From NCBI GenBank assembly GCA_905221605.1, contig CAJNDS010002383.1:107501-171500 (forward strand): 64,000 bases of DNA, in the 5' to 3' direction. Origin of the DNA: Symbiodinium natans. Lineage: Eukaryota > Sar > Dinophyceae > Suessiales > Symbiodiniaceae. Position numbers and translations under genes: made by a program. The notes below the pieces were generated by a model that saw only the letters and a list, made by a program, of their open reading frames with translations, searched no databases and had not been told where the DNA came from. Of the stretch, positions 1 through 10,225 are shown piece by piece; position 1 is the first letter of the stretch, and the number at the start of each line of letters is the position of its first letter.

Positions 1-115
1 AACCCAAAACCCCAAAACCCCAAACCCCAAACCCCAAACCCCAAACCTCAAACCTCAAACCTCAAACCCCAAACCTCAAACCCCAAACTCCCCAAACCCT
101 AAACCCTTAACCCTT
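1..115. repeat. Degenerate telomere-like array, C-rich
   Basis: The sequence consists of CCCCAAA, CCTCAAA and finally CCCTAAA units, a degraded form of the CCCTAAA telomere repeat. It opens the window, but the array continues directly into unique sequence, so this is not shown to be a chromosome end. Confidence 0.8.
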
Positions 116-243
116 GGGCTTTTAGCTGAGCCAGTACTTGGGGCTCTCAGGATGGGTTGGGAGCCGGGGTTGAGTCCGATCCGCTATCCGGACTGGGCCA
201 CCAGCTTCAGCTCCGGGCTTTCAGTACAAAGCTGCGGTAACTT

Positions 244-372
244 GGGTTTAGGGTTTAGGGTTTAGGGTTTAGGGTTTAGGGTTTAGGGTTTAGGGTTTAG
301 GGTTTAGGGTTTAGGGTTTAGGGTTTAGGGTTTAGGGTTTAGTCGCTCACTGTTTAGGGTTTAGGGCTTAGG
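244..372. repeat. Interstitial telomere-like array, G-rich
   Basis: About 14 perfect TTTAGGG units run from 244 to 342. A 10-nt interruption (TCGCTCACTG) follows, then three more units with one variant. The orientation is opposite to the array at 1-115, so the two converge across about 125 bp of unique DNA. Confidence 0.95.
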
Positions 373-679
373 CAAGGACGGAGCGGAAAGCACTGTCCGT
401 CGCAAGAGCGGGAGCTTTTCAAACACGTGAGGTTATTCTGAATCTCAGACTGAAGAGGAGAACAAGACGAAGCAAACGATCCAGGTTCGGAAAATTACCG
501 TGACCAAACGGGACCGTTGTTGGTGTCTTCTCTCCAATTCAAGAGAATCTTCGGGTTTCCAAGTAAAGGCCCTTGATTTGGGTCACCTCTGACCTTAGAG
601 ACTCGCGCCTGGCTGGATGGGAAGAGCCGAGCTCGGCTGCAGGGGGCCTTTCCCGCCTCTGGATGGGCACAGTGCTCTT

Positions 680-707
680 GAGGGTTTAGGGTTTAGGGTT
701 TAGGGTT
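680..707. repeat. Short TTTAGGG array
   Basis: Nearly four G-rich units in the + strand, ending in a T run. Confidence 0.85.
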
Positions 708-973
708 TTTTGCCACCCGTCTAGCCATGCTCCACGGGGCAACTGAAGAGGGAATGCTGTGTACAGATTACTTCAGAGCCCAACTATACGACTTGTTCAG
801 AATGAGGGGAGAATGCCGCACTTCCACTAGTACCCCCAACAGACACAAGGTAACCATACTGACCCAACAACCATGCAGGCTTGCTCCCTTCGCGGAGGGT
901 CTACCGGGCGACAAGGGTTGATGAGCCCTCCACCCGAAGCTAGAAGTAGGTAATGCACAGAAGAACCAGACAC

Positions 974-997
974 GGGTTTAGGGTTTAGGGTTTGGGG
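974..997. repeat. Short TTTAGGG array
   Basis: About three G-rich units in the + strand; the last is degraded to TTTGGGG. Confidence 0.8.
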
Positions 998-1102
998 GCC
1001 CCACTGCTCGGCAGGGCGTCCGTTCTTACTGCTTGGGGTCTTCACCTGACTGATTTCTTCCAATGTGAAGGTTCCATGTTCAGAAATTCAGGTTGAGGCA
1101 CC

Positions 1103-1128
1103 AACCCTAAACCCTAAACCCTAAACCT
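1103..1128. repeat. Short CCCTAAA array
   Basis: Three to four C-rich units, ending CCTTA. Confidence 0.8.
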
Positions 1129-1265
1129 TATGTGGAATGACTAAAAAAGACATTTGCAGAGCGCTACAGGGCTCCTGGTCAGGAGAGAGGGGCAGCATGG
1201 ATCGACTTAAACTGTCCCCTGGTAGGGGATCCGGAGTATCCCTAGCTTGGGTCCCTTGTTATATA

Positions 1266-1320
1266 ACCCCAAACCCTAAACCCTAAACCCTAAACCCTAA
1301 ACCCTAAACCCTAAACCCTG
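1266..1320. repeat. CCCTAAA array
   Basis: About seven to eight C-rich units, the first written CCCCAAA. Confidence 0.9.
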
Positions 1321-1461
1321 TACAGAATAAGGGCCCATGCTTCGAATCCCTATAAGGGCAAGGGAGCACATTAAGGGCTTGTAGTGCAAAAGGGGTTTCT
1401 GCCGGAGATTTGTGTCCCTAGCAGCCCTGGCTCTAAGCTCTTGGCAAGAGCCCCGAATCGT

Positions 1462-1525
1462 AAGGGTTTAGGGTTTATAGGGCTTAGGGCTTAGGGTTTA
1501 GGGTTTAGGGTTTAGGGTTTAGGGT
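1462..1525. repeat. TTTAGGG array with CTTAGGG variants
   Basis: About nine G-rich units including TTTATAGGG and two CTTAGGG variants, then four perfect units. Confidence 0.85.
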
Positions 1526-1760
1526 GGATTACGTAGATGAACGAACCTGCAGAAGAGTTCTCGAACTGGTGCCCCTCCGCATCCATGCTTCTGAGCCGTA
1601 TGGTCCTTTCTCCAAGCTATGGTCCCTGTTGGGGACAACGGATGTCACCTGCTGGACATATCTGCCCGAGCCTGATACCAAAAAAGTCCACCGATCTCTT
1701 GAATCTTTCGTATTCTATAACCCGGCAGTGCCCTGAAACCCACCTTGTACCATGCACGTC

Positions 1761-1861
1761 TTGAGATGTTCACCCTAATACTGAAAGTCCATAGTAGGGA
1801 TTATAGTACCCCCTATTATCATCCCTATTAAGGTCTGTGAGTCGAAGGGGGAACATCCCAA
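1761..1861. mobile_element. 101-bp MITE-like element, copy A
   Basis: The left arm starts TTGAGATGTTCACCC and the right arm ends GGGGGAACATCCCAA, its imperfect reverse complement; the similarity extends to roughly 30 bp. The centre contains TAGGGATTATAGTACCCCC. Its length equals that of the copy at 35155-35255, and two more related copies lie near 34.2 and 35.0 kb. No coding capacity is present. Confidence 0.75.
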
Positions 1862-2288
1862 TGTGTGTCCGAGTTGCCCGATCTGCGATTTCATCGTTTC
1901 CTTGGGAGCCACCGGCGGCCCTGTCCGAGGCCTCTCCACTTCGCGACGCAGGGCAACGAATGCTGTAAGTTTAAGACACCGATCTTAACTCTGGGAAAGT
2001 CTTAAAACCCTGATCTGAGAATTTCTTTGGGAGTTAAGCGAGAAACAAGTGAGATTACAGTGAGAAATGCGATGCCCTTCTTCACACTTTCCTCTCACAT
2101 TCCACTCCTCTCCATTCATTTCATTCTCACCACCCGGCTGTGAGCGCGGGCACACTCTCCTTACCGAAAGCCGTCTTAGAACATCGAACCATGGCCCAAA
2201 TTCTAATTCCGTCTAGCCTGCATAAGGCCTGGCAAAACTGCTACAGCGGTCAGGGCGAGCTCAAAGCCAAGAAGCTTTTCAGCGGTCA

Positions 2289-2333
2289 AGGGTTTAGGGT
2301 TTAGGGTTTAGGGTTTAGGGTTTAGGGTTTAGG
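2289..2333. repeat. TTTAGGG array
   Basis: About six perfect G-rich units. Confidence 0.9.
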
Positions 2334-2720
2334 ACCACTCCCCTGAACCCGAAACCATCGCGGGCCTCGACGTCGGAGGGCGCGACTTGGACTTGACAGG
2401 TGGCCGAGGGCGCTTCGTGCCTGTAACCCAAGGGCGGCAAAAAAACCATCTTGAGCTGCTTTCGTGAATCTCGGCCCTGGCACTCATGCACCCAACAGCT
2501 AAGCCTCAAGAACGAAAGCGCTCACTACTTGGGAAAAGCACTCTAAGAAGCCCGAAATGAGCCCCCCCAAGTTTGTTGCTGTAACAGCCTCGCCTTTGCT
2601 TCGGCCCGCAGACTTGGGAATGCCGCGTTGAAACTGCAGAGGAGCGGTGAGGCTTTTGTTTTGTAAAACTGCTTTGAGGCTTAGGCAGGTTTAGGCCGCA
2701 AGATACAAAGCGGTTTACGA

Positions 2721-2754
2721 CTTAGGGTTTAAGATGGTTTAAGGGTTTAGGGTT
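2721..2754. repeat. Degenerate TTTAGGG-like run
   Basis: CTTAGGGTTTAAGATGG and similar decayed G-rich units; only two are perfect. Confidence 0.5.
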
Positions 2755-2880
2755 CCAAAAGTGAGAGTTTGCAGCTGCTCATCCTACTGTCGAAGCTGTG
2801 TTTCTCGAAATGAAGGTCTGACGATGTTCGCCTGCAAGCCCTCCGTGGGCGTCCAGTTTTAGGGATAAAGTCACGCCCCG

Positions 2881-4137
2881 AGCGCAAGGATGACTATTTG
2901 GGGGGGGGGGGGGGGGGGTGGTATATCAAGCGAACCCCTACTTGGGGAAATACCCATAAATCCCACCACTTCCATCCCCAGAACAGAGGCCAGCACAGGC
3001 CTGCGCCATGAGGCTTGGACAAATGTGGTGTCTACAAAAATCGTCTCCAACTTTGTACCACTGGCATGGTACCGTCTGCAAGTCAACTTGAGAAACAGCT
3101 CCCTCAACAATCGGACCACATTGAGATGCTCTGGTTCAAGACCCTTTACTGCACGTTCGTCACAGGGCTAACCGGGGCGCGCCTTCACCTTTCTTTTGCT
3201 CTTGGTGATGCCATCCGTGTGGCAATCCGAGCCACCGTCGCTGTCGTCGCCGTCTCGATACTCGGATTCTTCTTCCACCTCCCATCGATTGGCCGTGAAG
3301 CGCAAATATGCCAAGCATATGGGAAGACAAACCAGGCTACTGTCGCAAGGCGAAGCATTATCCAATCTTCCGCAACCTTCTGACAACTGCCCAATAGGGC
3401 GTGCGCAGAGCAACACATGCAACAAGCGCGCACGGATGCCTGCCGCTCTACACCAACCCCCTAAGGCCCGCGAATGTCCGAAGCCCCACGCAAGATGGCA
3501 AAGTCCCCACCACCGCTTTACAGCAGTGACATGTCGAAATTGGTTCTAACTTGTCACTGATATGACTAAAAACATGCGGTGCAGTTTTAAAGTCGGCCTT
3601 CTCATTAAAACCGTAAATGCGCACATGTGCCCAGTCCTCGCTGGTCTCGTCCACCGCCTCCTCCATTATTGGCGGATCCTGGTCTGGTTGGACATTGTAT
3701 GCGATATACAGAACTCTACACACCTTAGTATCCTCATATCGGATGTGCAACGCACAAACAACTGAACTCTGTGTAGACCTTAACTCTAAGAGATTTGCCA
3801 CCACGAAGTGGCCGCGTAGCAGAAAACTGACAAGGAGCAACAAAGAAGCACAGCGCACTCGGCGCGTTGCAGAGTTCAAGAATTCGGAACTCCTTGATTG
3901 GTGTGTGCTCGGGTTGATGGGCTGCAGCTTTACATTAAAACAAATTCCAACCAAGCAACGCATAACGCGTTTCCAACGACCCAAGCAAGCCTTCAAAACA
4001 AAGAGGTCGAACAACTTCAACGTACGTGCGACCAAAGACAGCCAACATTTCCGATGGTCTGTCAACGGCCGGGGCCTTCTGCCTCGATGGTGCCCGCGCC
4101 TGGAGCCTCGTTGATGCCCGTGCCTGGAAAAGCTGTA
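2881..4137. other. No gene recognised; G19 tract
   Basis: There is a G run at 2900-2918. A minus-strand open frame of about 200 codons at 3448-4065 has no recognisable domain and mixes hydrophobic and low-information sequence. It could include an exon of a spliced gene, but nothing supports that beyond length. Confidence 0.4.
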
Positions 4138-4242
4138 CCCTAAACCCTAAACCCTAAACCCTAAACCCTAAACCCTAAACCCTAAACCCTAAACCCCAAA
4201 CCCTAAACCCTAAACTAAACCCTAAACCCTAAACCCCGAACC
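4138..4242. repeat. CCCTAAA array with a CTAAACTAAACC variant
   Basis: About 15 C-rich units, including one CCCCAAA unit and a unit that has lost CCC (CTAAACTAAACC). The same rare variant recurs in the arrays at 40241-40304 and 63456-63502. Confidence 0.95.
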
Positions 4243-4393
4243 TGTCGCGCAACAGCTTCAAACCCGACATCGACGGCCTGGATATTGCAAGCTCCCGGCC
4301 TGACCCTTTTCTCCGGTAGATCCAATGCAATTACACCTTCTGCTGGAACTACCACTTATTGTAATTACTCTGCAATCCCCGTCATGACTTCGA

Positions 4394-5219
4394 CTAGTTT
4401 TGCTCCGTGGCCTCAGCCTTCTTTGATTGCGTGGTTTGGCGTTTGCAAGAGGGACGAAAAATTGACCGCACCGTACTCGCAGGGGATGGGACTTTAAAAG
4501 TAAACCGTGAATGCCATAGTGTCTGCCACTCTGCAAGTAAGCGATCTTCGTGGCCCATTTTCTCATACGAAGCTTGGCGATTGCCCGCCCTGTGCGACGT
4601 GGTCGTCCACTGTTCCGTGCCGTCAAAGCTTTCGTGAGCCCCGTCTGCCATTGTGCTCGCAGCTAGTGCTGGCATGCTCGTGGCATACGTTGGTCGCACT
4701 GGTCCTCGCTGCCCGCTGCCTTCTGGTTTACCTTTGCCGCGCGCCAAACCTGGCGGTCCCCGTCTCACAGTCAGCAGTCTTGGTCTTCGTATCATCTGGC
4801 GAGCTATGCGAAGTTCTGTGGTAGTCCCCTGCATTCCTTTTGTTTCGACTGTCCAGGCCCTCCAATGTGGTCGTCTTGTTCGTTACTGTCGGCCTCCCCT
4901 TCCCATTGTCCCACCAAGCTTGCGGGTGACTGCGTGTGTCTCGGGCCTCGCGTCTGCCGTCGCTCTCCTCGTTCTGCTCGTGTGCGAGCTTAATCTTCTT
5001 CTCCCCCCTCCCCAGTCCGCTTCGCTTTCGACTTCTCGCACCTGGTCTTGTCGGGCTCGGCTCCTTTGTCCCGCTTCTGCTGGAAGTCTCCCGCGTCGTG
5101 GTGTTCTCTGCAGGTGTGCTCCTGTCTGTAGTGTTCCTCCCACTTGTCCAGTTGTCACGCCCGGCGTTGCTCCGGAAGAGCTTGGGGATGTCCGCCTCCG
5201 GCCTGTTCAGAAAGCGCAT
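4394..5219 (-). pseudogene. Possible decayed coding region, unknown
   Basis: Two overlapping minus-strand open frames (4728-5219 and 4394-4834) encode very hydrophilic Arg/Lys/Thr/Ser/Glu-rich sequence without a recognised domain. The opposite strand is also open over much of the stretch, which lowers confidence that either is real. It could be the basic part of a retroelement ORF1-like protein or chance open frame. Confidence 0.2.
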
Positions 5220-5234
5220 TGCGCATTCTACTAG

Positions 5235-5599
5235 TACCTCATGGGGACGGTAGGCTCTCTTGACCCACAGTATCTGCTCTCATCACCCAGAGCTGAATCT
5301 CCTCCGGCTCCCAGCGCCACCACTCTCTGGCACATGTCTCCTCCCAGCGGTGGGCTGGGTGGCTTGCCCCCACTTGGATACAAACAGAGAAGGAGGGCGT
5401 GAAAAGAATCCCGAACCCCCAAACCTTCGTCAACGAGTTCCTGTGCGCGTCTTAGGGTGTCTACCCAAACTCCAGCAAGGCCACGTTCAAACCGCTCCGC
5501 GAAGCGCACCCCCGAAGCTGTGGGTCTCTCGGGTGGCGAAGACAGGCAGCTTGAAAGAAGCGGTGCGGCGACTCAAGCCGCCCCGGGGGGGGGTGGGGA
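5235..5599. other. No gene recognised
   Basis: Unique sequence ending in a short G-rich run before the LINE remnant. Nothing else is identified. Confidence 0.5.
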
Positions 5600-6660
5600 T
5601 TAGGGTTTAGGGGCAGGCCAACCGTGAGTACTCAGGAAACTGCGTAGGTCATCATGGCACACGACAGGACCATTTCTGATGGATATTCGCCACTTGCTCA
5701 TAGGTTCACTCTCTAAGGCTTGTTGTCCCGGAGACGAGGTGTCCTCAGTCTCATTTTGTTGTTCTTGGCACTTCAGCCAGAAAGCAGAACAATGATTACC
5801 CAAGATGTGACTTTGTAGTGCCTGCCATGTTTGGAACTCATGTTCACAATGTCGGCAAGTGGGCATATCATCTTGGCTGCGCAAGAAGCGGTCGAAGTTG
5901 CGAAGTAAGGGTTCGAGGGGAATTTCGTGTGCATCGATATGGTGCTTCTTCAGCATACGCATATCCACGAAGAACAGTAGGCAGCGTGGACACATGAATT
6001 GAGCCGGCAAAACACCCCTGGATGTGACAACAGGTTGTAGCCACATTCCTCCTCCCGGGGGAGCAGAAGTGATCCATTGTCTGGCATATCCTCGGGTCTT
6101 TGTCGAACTTTGATGTTTTGCCAGTGTCGAATAGCCTTCTCAAGCTGCCATTGGTTCTGTTGAATTGTGTTGATAAGCTTCGTCGTATTCATCATTGGGT
6201 CCAAGCTGTTCTCCATGGTAGCCGAAAGTGTATCCATCCGTTTCCTCAACAGATTGTGTGGTTCCTCAAAACCAAGTCGTTGAAACAGCGCCTCTGTGCT
6301 CTCATGTGTTATGTGAACTGGGCTAGAAGAAAGTGCTCGTAGTTGTCTCGCACAGCATGAACGGATCTGCCTGAGCTCTTCCCATCCAACTCCTACCGCA
6401 TTCAGACCATGCTGTAATGAAGTCCAAACGCACGCCTTCCATAGCTGTACTCGTTGCCCAATCGACAGAATGTGCCTCCCTTGTAGGATTTTTTGTAGCC
6501 GCCGACGTTGTGCTTCCGCTTGTTTCAAGCGATATGCAACTGTATGTTTCGCAGGATTGTGGTAGTTCAGCATAATTCCAAGGTACTTGATCTGTTGCAC
6601 AATTTGTTTTTGCAGAATTCTGCCCTGGGGTGTTGCCGTAACGAAAGTTTTTTTTTCTTC
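5600..6660 (-). pseudogene. Non-LTR retrotransposon (LINE) ORF2 3' part, truncated and frameshifted
   Basis: About 6660-6085 encodes a region typical of the end of a LINE reverse transcriptase and its connection: QIKYLGIMLNYH, then a helical repeat-like stretch with RVQLWKACVW. A frame change near 6085 leads to a second frame (to 5600) that reads on coherently. It contains two C2H2-type zinc fingers, CPRC...HHIDAH near 5990-5930 and CRHC...HILGNH near 5860-5790. The RT palm with its catalytic aspartates is absent, so the copy is 5' truncated near 6660. The last codons (PKP and stop TAA) are written by the telomere-like sequence CCTAAACCCTAA at 5600-5614, so the original C-terminus is probably lost. 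Family assignment is from the RT-connection pattern plus zinc fingers. Confidence 0.75.
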
Positions 6661-6741
6661 TCAAAGCGTGCAGCGCGGCCGCCGAAACGGCAGTACCTAA
6701 GAAACCCGGGTGGCTACCTTGAGCCAGACCTGGGGGAAAAG

Positions 6742-6789
6742 GAGGGTTCAGGGTTCAGGGTTCAGGGTTCAGGGTTTAGGGTTTAGGGT
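6742..6789. repeat. TTCAGGG/TTTAGGG variant array
   Basis: Four TTCAGGG units followed by two to three TTTAGGG units. With the remnant at 5600-5614 it brackets the LINE fragment with same-orientation telomere-like DNA. Confidence 0.85.
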
Positions 6790-7527
6790 GTAGTCGCTCA
6801 CTCTCGCACAAGGCAGGCAAGGTCCGTCGGTCCGCTCGTCAGTACTGGATATCTATAGCATGCCAAGCTCAGGCCAAGCAGTCAGTCGCGCCCCGAGGAA
6901 GGAAGTGAAGGGAGTATAGGAGTTGAGAAGACACACCCCCCAAGACCCGTCAGCTACATCGGCATGACTTCGCACAGTGAAACCAATCATGTGAGGGGCA
7001 TTCCACAAGCACCTGCGCCGAACAAGACAAACCTCAGAGAACTAAGACCCCCTCCCAACCAGTGCATCGAAAGAGACAAACCTCAGGGAACTAAGACCGA
7101 CCTCCAACCAGTCCAGCAGGCTGTTCGTCTGCCCCTCACGACTTGTCACAATGGTTCGAGCGTACAACTCACAGTCACTTGTCACGCAACAAAACCCAAC
7201 GGAAATAAGACCCATCCCCCCAACAGGGACCGACAAGTGACCGGGGGCCTACTCTCTACATCAAAGAACTGAATCTAAGATCCCAGATGCTGCTGTATCA
7301 CAGGTTCGGCTTTGCGAGTTGAAGGTGAAACTGCCCTCTCTTCTCACAACTTCTCTTCCATCTTGTCTCCTTCCCTAGCGTCGCTCTTCCCTTCCAGGCT
7401 GCCATGGACACTCCCTTTTCTGCATCGCTCTACCCATCTTCACGAGTGGGTTGTGGCCTCCTCTCTCTCGCAATGAGGGGTTGTGGCCTCCTCCATCTGC
7501 ACCTTGAACCAGTCCGAAGCGAGCCAC
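6790..7527. other. No gene recognised
   Basis: Unique sequence. The first 12 nt (TAGTCGCTCACT, 6790-6801) also follow the array at 244-342. A local duplication of GAGACAAACCTCAG-like sequence occurs near 7023 and 7073. Confidence 0.4.
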
Positions 7528-9616
7528 CTAGGGAGAGAGAGCCCCTAGGGCGCAGATAATGAAGTAGGTGGCTATGACGTGGGCCCGAGACGCGCGCACT
7601 GCAATGATAAAAAGGGCAGCTGCTCCAGCCACCGCAAATGTGCCCAGTAGTGGATCCTGAGAGTACAAGGCTGCTCCACAAAGCAAATGAATGGCGACCA
7701 GCATTGCCAACTCGATGGGGTGCGCTTTTTGATGGTAACACGCACGAAGCCCGTGCCACACCATGAACGCTGCGCCAACTATTGTCAGGTCTCCGATTTC
7801 GTCGAATGACGCGACATCGTCGAAGATCTCCAGTTGGATTGCAGTAAACACAATCACTGCAAAAGTGGCAAAAAGTACTCGATAGTACAGATCGGCACGG
7901 AAGCGATCAGAGAGTAACTCAAAGAATGGAATCATCGTTGCGCAGATGACGTACACTGTGGGAAGGAAGGCAAATCCTGCAATGTTGGTAAAAGTAAGAG
8001 CATCGAGGGCGCTAGTAAGGGAGTCTGACGCCCCACTTGACCTCACCCCAACGTAGGATCGCCACGAAAAGCGCACGCTGACTTTGGGTACTTTCAGAGA
8101 CACACGCGAGCGGTGCGGAAGTGATTGCTCGCAATGACTTTACCGCACCAAATGACACTCGGCATACCTCATCAGAAGTTGGCGTCAATTTCAGGGGCCA
8201 AGACATGAGCGGACGTATGACGCCAGTTGGGATCATGATGGATTTTCCAAAACCCAGAAGGTAGCCGCGTTCGCCAGGACCAAAACGCAGTTGGGCGCAT
8301 TGCAGTGAACAGCGAAAAGTAGACACCCCTATTGCCAGCGTAATATCTCGAAGAAGCTTGGGCTTAGATAACCCAGGGATCTCAAACTCGGGAGCATCCG
8401 AGGGGGCGAGATCCAAAATGCGTGGGTAAACAGCGTCATTGAAGCCCGTGCCCGTTGTGCGCCCGTTTCTTTCCTCACGTTACCAAAATAAGCGTGAACA
8501 TCTCTCGAGATCTGCAGCTACTCCTTTTGTTGCAGAGGCGCCAACGGCCGCGCATTCCCGTGGTACGAAAGCTGACACGGTGGACGTCTCATACGGTAAC
8601 GATGATGGGTTCAACACGCATTCATCCGAGCTCAGTGAGGCCCCTTGGTAGTAGCCGTCACGAGGAACAATCGGTTGATCGACCCCTCCAATCGTGATCG
8701 CTCCGCACGTAAAGATGGTTGCGTTTAGGTAACCAACCCGAGTACGGCAAAAAGGACCTCTCAGCAGTGGTAAGAGTACGGGCGCGGAAGATGGTGTTCC
8801 AGACTGAAAAAGGATCGTATCGCCTGAAACACAAGCCTATAGTGACGGGGGCAGTCGCCAAAGTGGCCGTTGAAGTTTGCTGCACTGCCGCCGCCAGTTC
8901 ATCCCGCGCCAGTGTCGGTGGGCAGTGATAAACAAGGCCAAAGCAGCGTACCCTTGGAGCCGTTGTGAAAGGAGCACACTCCAACGCTCCAGACACCGTT
9001 GAGTCCAACGCAATGGTCTCATATTCAGTGCCTGCCCCAGTGATCCGCAACAAGTATGAGCCGTTAAAACATGGCCACGACAAACGAGCTCCAGTGCCAA
9101 AAGTAACCAGCCGGCAACTTGGCCCTGTGACGGTGTCCTGAGCGCCCTGAATGACGATGGACAAATAGTCAGGCAAATGGTTTGTAAGACGTCCCAGAAA
9201 TTCAGCAATTCCAGGCAGGCCTGCACTGCGGAATGCGCGCGGTAGCTCGGCTGATAAGTCTGCTTGCGCAATGCTGGCGGGTTGCTCAACGAGTATGGCG
9301 GGCGCCGAAGCCGTTGGAAGGGGTACATCTTGAAGCTTTGGTTGAGGGAGCAATGGATATTCGGGATCCTGGAGTTCTGGCGGGGTCCAATACGCAAGGC
9401 CTGCAACCTGGCAGGTGCACCTGCCATAGGACAGAGGTTAGGCGACGACTTCTGGACGACCTGCGATGTCCAGAGCGTCGTGTGAACCTGCTCAAACGCA
9501 AGGTTTGAACCCTTAAAGCTCAGAAAAAGGAATGTAATCATCCAGTTGAAGCCCGCACTGTTGGGCTGCAGCAAGAAGACCAGCATCAACATCAACAGTT
9601 TCGCCATGATTCCCAT
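7528..9616 (-). CDS. Probable multi-exon gene, unknown secreted/multi-pass membrane protein
   Basis: Four minus-strand open stretches in different frames look like successive exons. The N-terminus (ATG at 9616 or 9607) has a hydrophobic signal-like segment, LLMLMLVFLL. About 9440-8658 encodes a Cys-containing, probably extracellular domain that includes LPDYLSIVIQGAQ. 8416-8012 carries a further soluble stretch. 8103-7528 encodes four to six hydrophobic helices, such as IAGFAFLPTVYVICATMI and VLFATFAVIVFTAI, ending at a TAG near 7528. I cannot place the splice sites, and no family is recognised. A receptor or channel-like layout (ectodomain then membrane helices) is only a guess. Alternatives are a decayed gene or separate genes. 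A MITE lies 140 bp upstream. Confidence 0.4.
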
Positions 9617-9755
9617 GCACAGTCCAAAGAACCGTGAAATAGCTAAGTAGTTGTTGTTGTTGTGTGAGAGGTCGACAGCAGCCTGGGCCCGAAGGTGGCT
9701 AGCTGTCCTGAAAATTTCCCAAACAAGGCATATAGCCCATCCTGTACACATGTGG

Positions 9756-10084
9756 TAATCCGTTCCCCCTAATATTAATACCCCCCTTATATAAAGAACC
9801 CCCTGGCCCAAAATCCCGATCCCGTGCCTGTTCCTATTAAAACCTCTACAGAGAGAGGGGGGAGTTAGGGGGGGCGGGGGTTGGAAGCCGGAAGCAGAAA
9901 CATGAACCTTTTCCAAACGTAGCTGTCAAGGCTTAGGCTGGGCTGCTGAGCCAGCGTGCTACAATAAGGACGGGCTGGATTTTCGGACAAACGATAAGAA
10001 CCCCCCCTAATACAAAAAACCCTTTGGGGGTGTTTATACAAGGGAGGGGGCGGGGGGGCCTTTAATATTAGGGGGAACGGATTA
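9756..10084. mobile_element. 329-bp MITE with 23-bp perfect terminal inverted repeats
   Basis: The left end 9756-9778 starts TAATCCGTTCCCCC and the right end 10062-10084 is its exact reverse complement. A looser inverted similarity continues inward through C/G-rich TTATATAAAG-like sequence. Taking the terminal TA on each side as the duplicated target gives a TA target, as for Tc1/mariner-type elements. There is no transposase. Its termini resemble those of the 101-bp family (GTTCCCCCTWATAYTAA core), so it may be a longer relative. Confidence 0.8.
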
Positions 10085-10225
10085 AAGTGCCAGCAAAGGC
10101 ACCTCCTGCACTACTCAAAAATGGTTGCGGCAAAATGCTGCAACGAACTTTCCAGTGAAACGGAGTGAAGCACGCCCCTCAGCCTGCATCTTCAGGTGTA
10201 AGGGCCGCGTCGGCGGCGACCTGGA

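Larger units (their letters stand above)
373..2880. other. Gene-poor patchwork between telomere-like arrays
   Basis: No gene is recognised. Unique stretches of 100-900 bp alternate with the short arrays listed separately. Open frames here are under 90 codons and show no family signature. The 101-bp inverted-repeat element at 1761-1861 is the only other structured unit seen. Confidence 0.6.

Noticed and set aside
1-115. Window start as a true chromosome end
   Set aside because: The array is degenerate and faces an opposite-orientation array within 250 bp; similar arrays occur all through the window.
3448-4065. 205-codon minus-strand open frame
   Set aside because: No recognisable domain; the opposite strand is open over the same stretch; composition gives no coding signal I can defend.
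341-6801. Shared 12-mer TAGTCGCTCACT following telomere-like arrays at 341 and 6790
   Set aside because: Too short to establish a junction motif. The array-adjacent position is suggestive, but other arrays do not have it.
9670-9700. Spliced-leader-like AGCTAGCCACCTTCGGGCCC upstream of the gene at 7528-9616 (minus strand)
   Set aside because: Only about 14 of 21 positions match with two gaps. This could be a decayed relic but is not distinguishable from chance.
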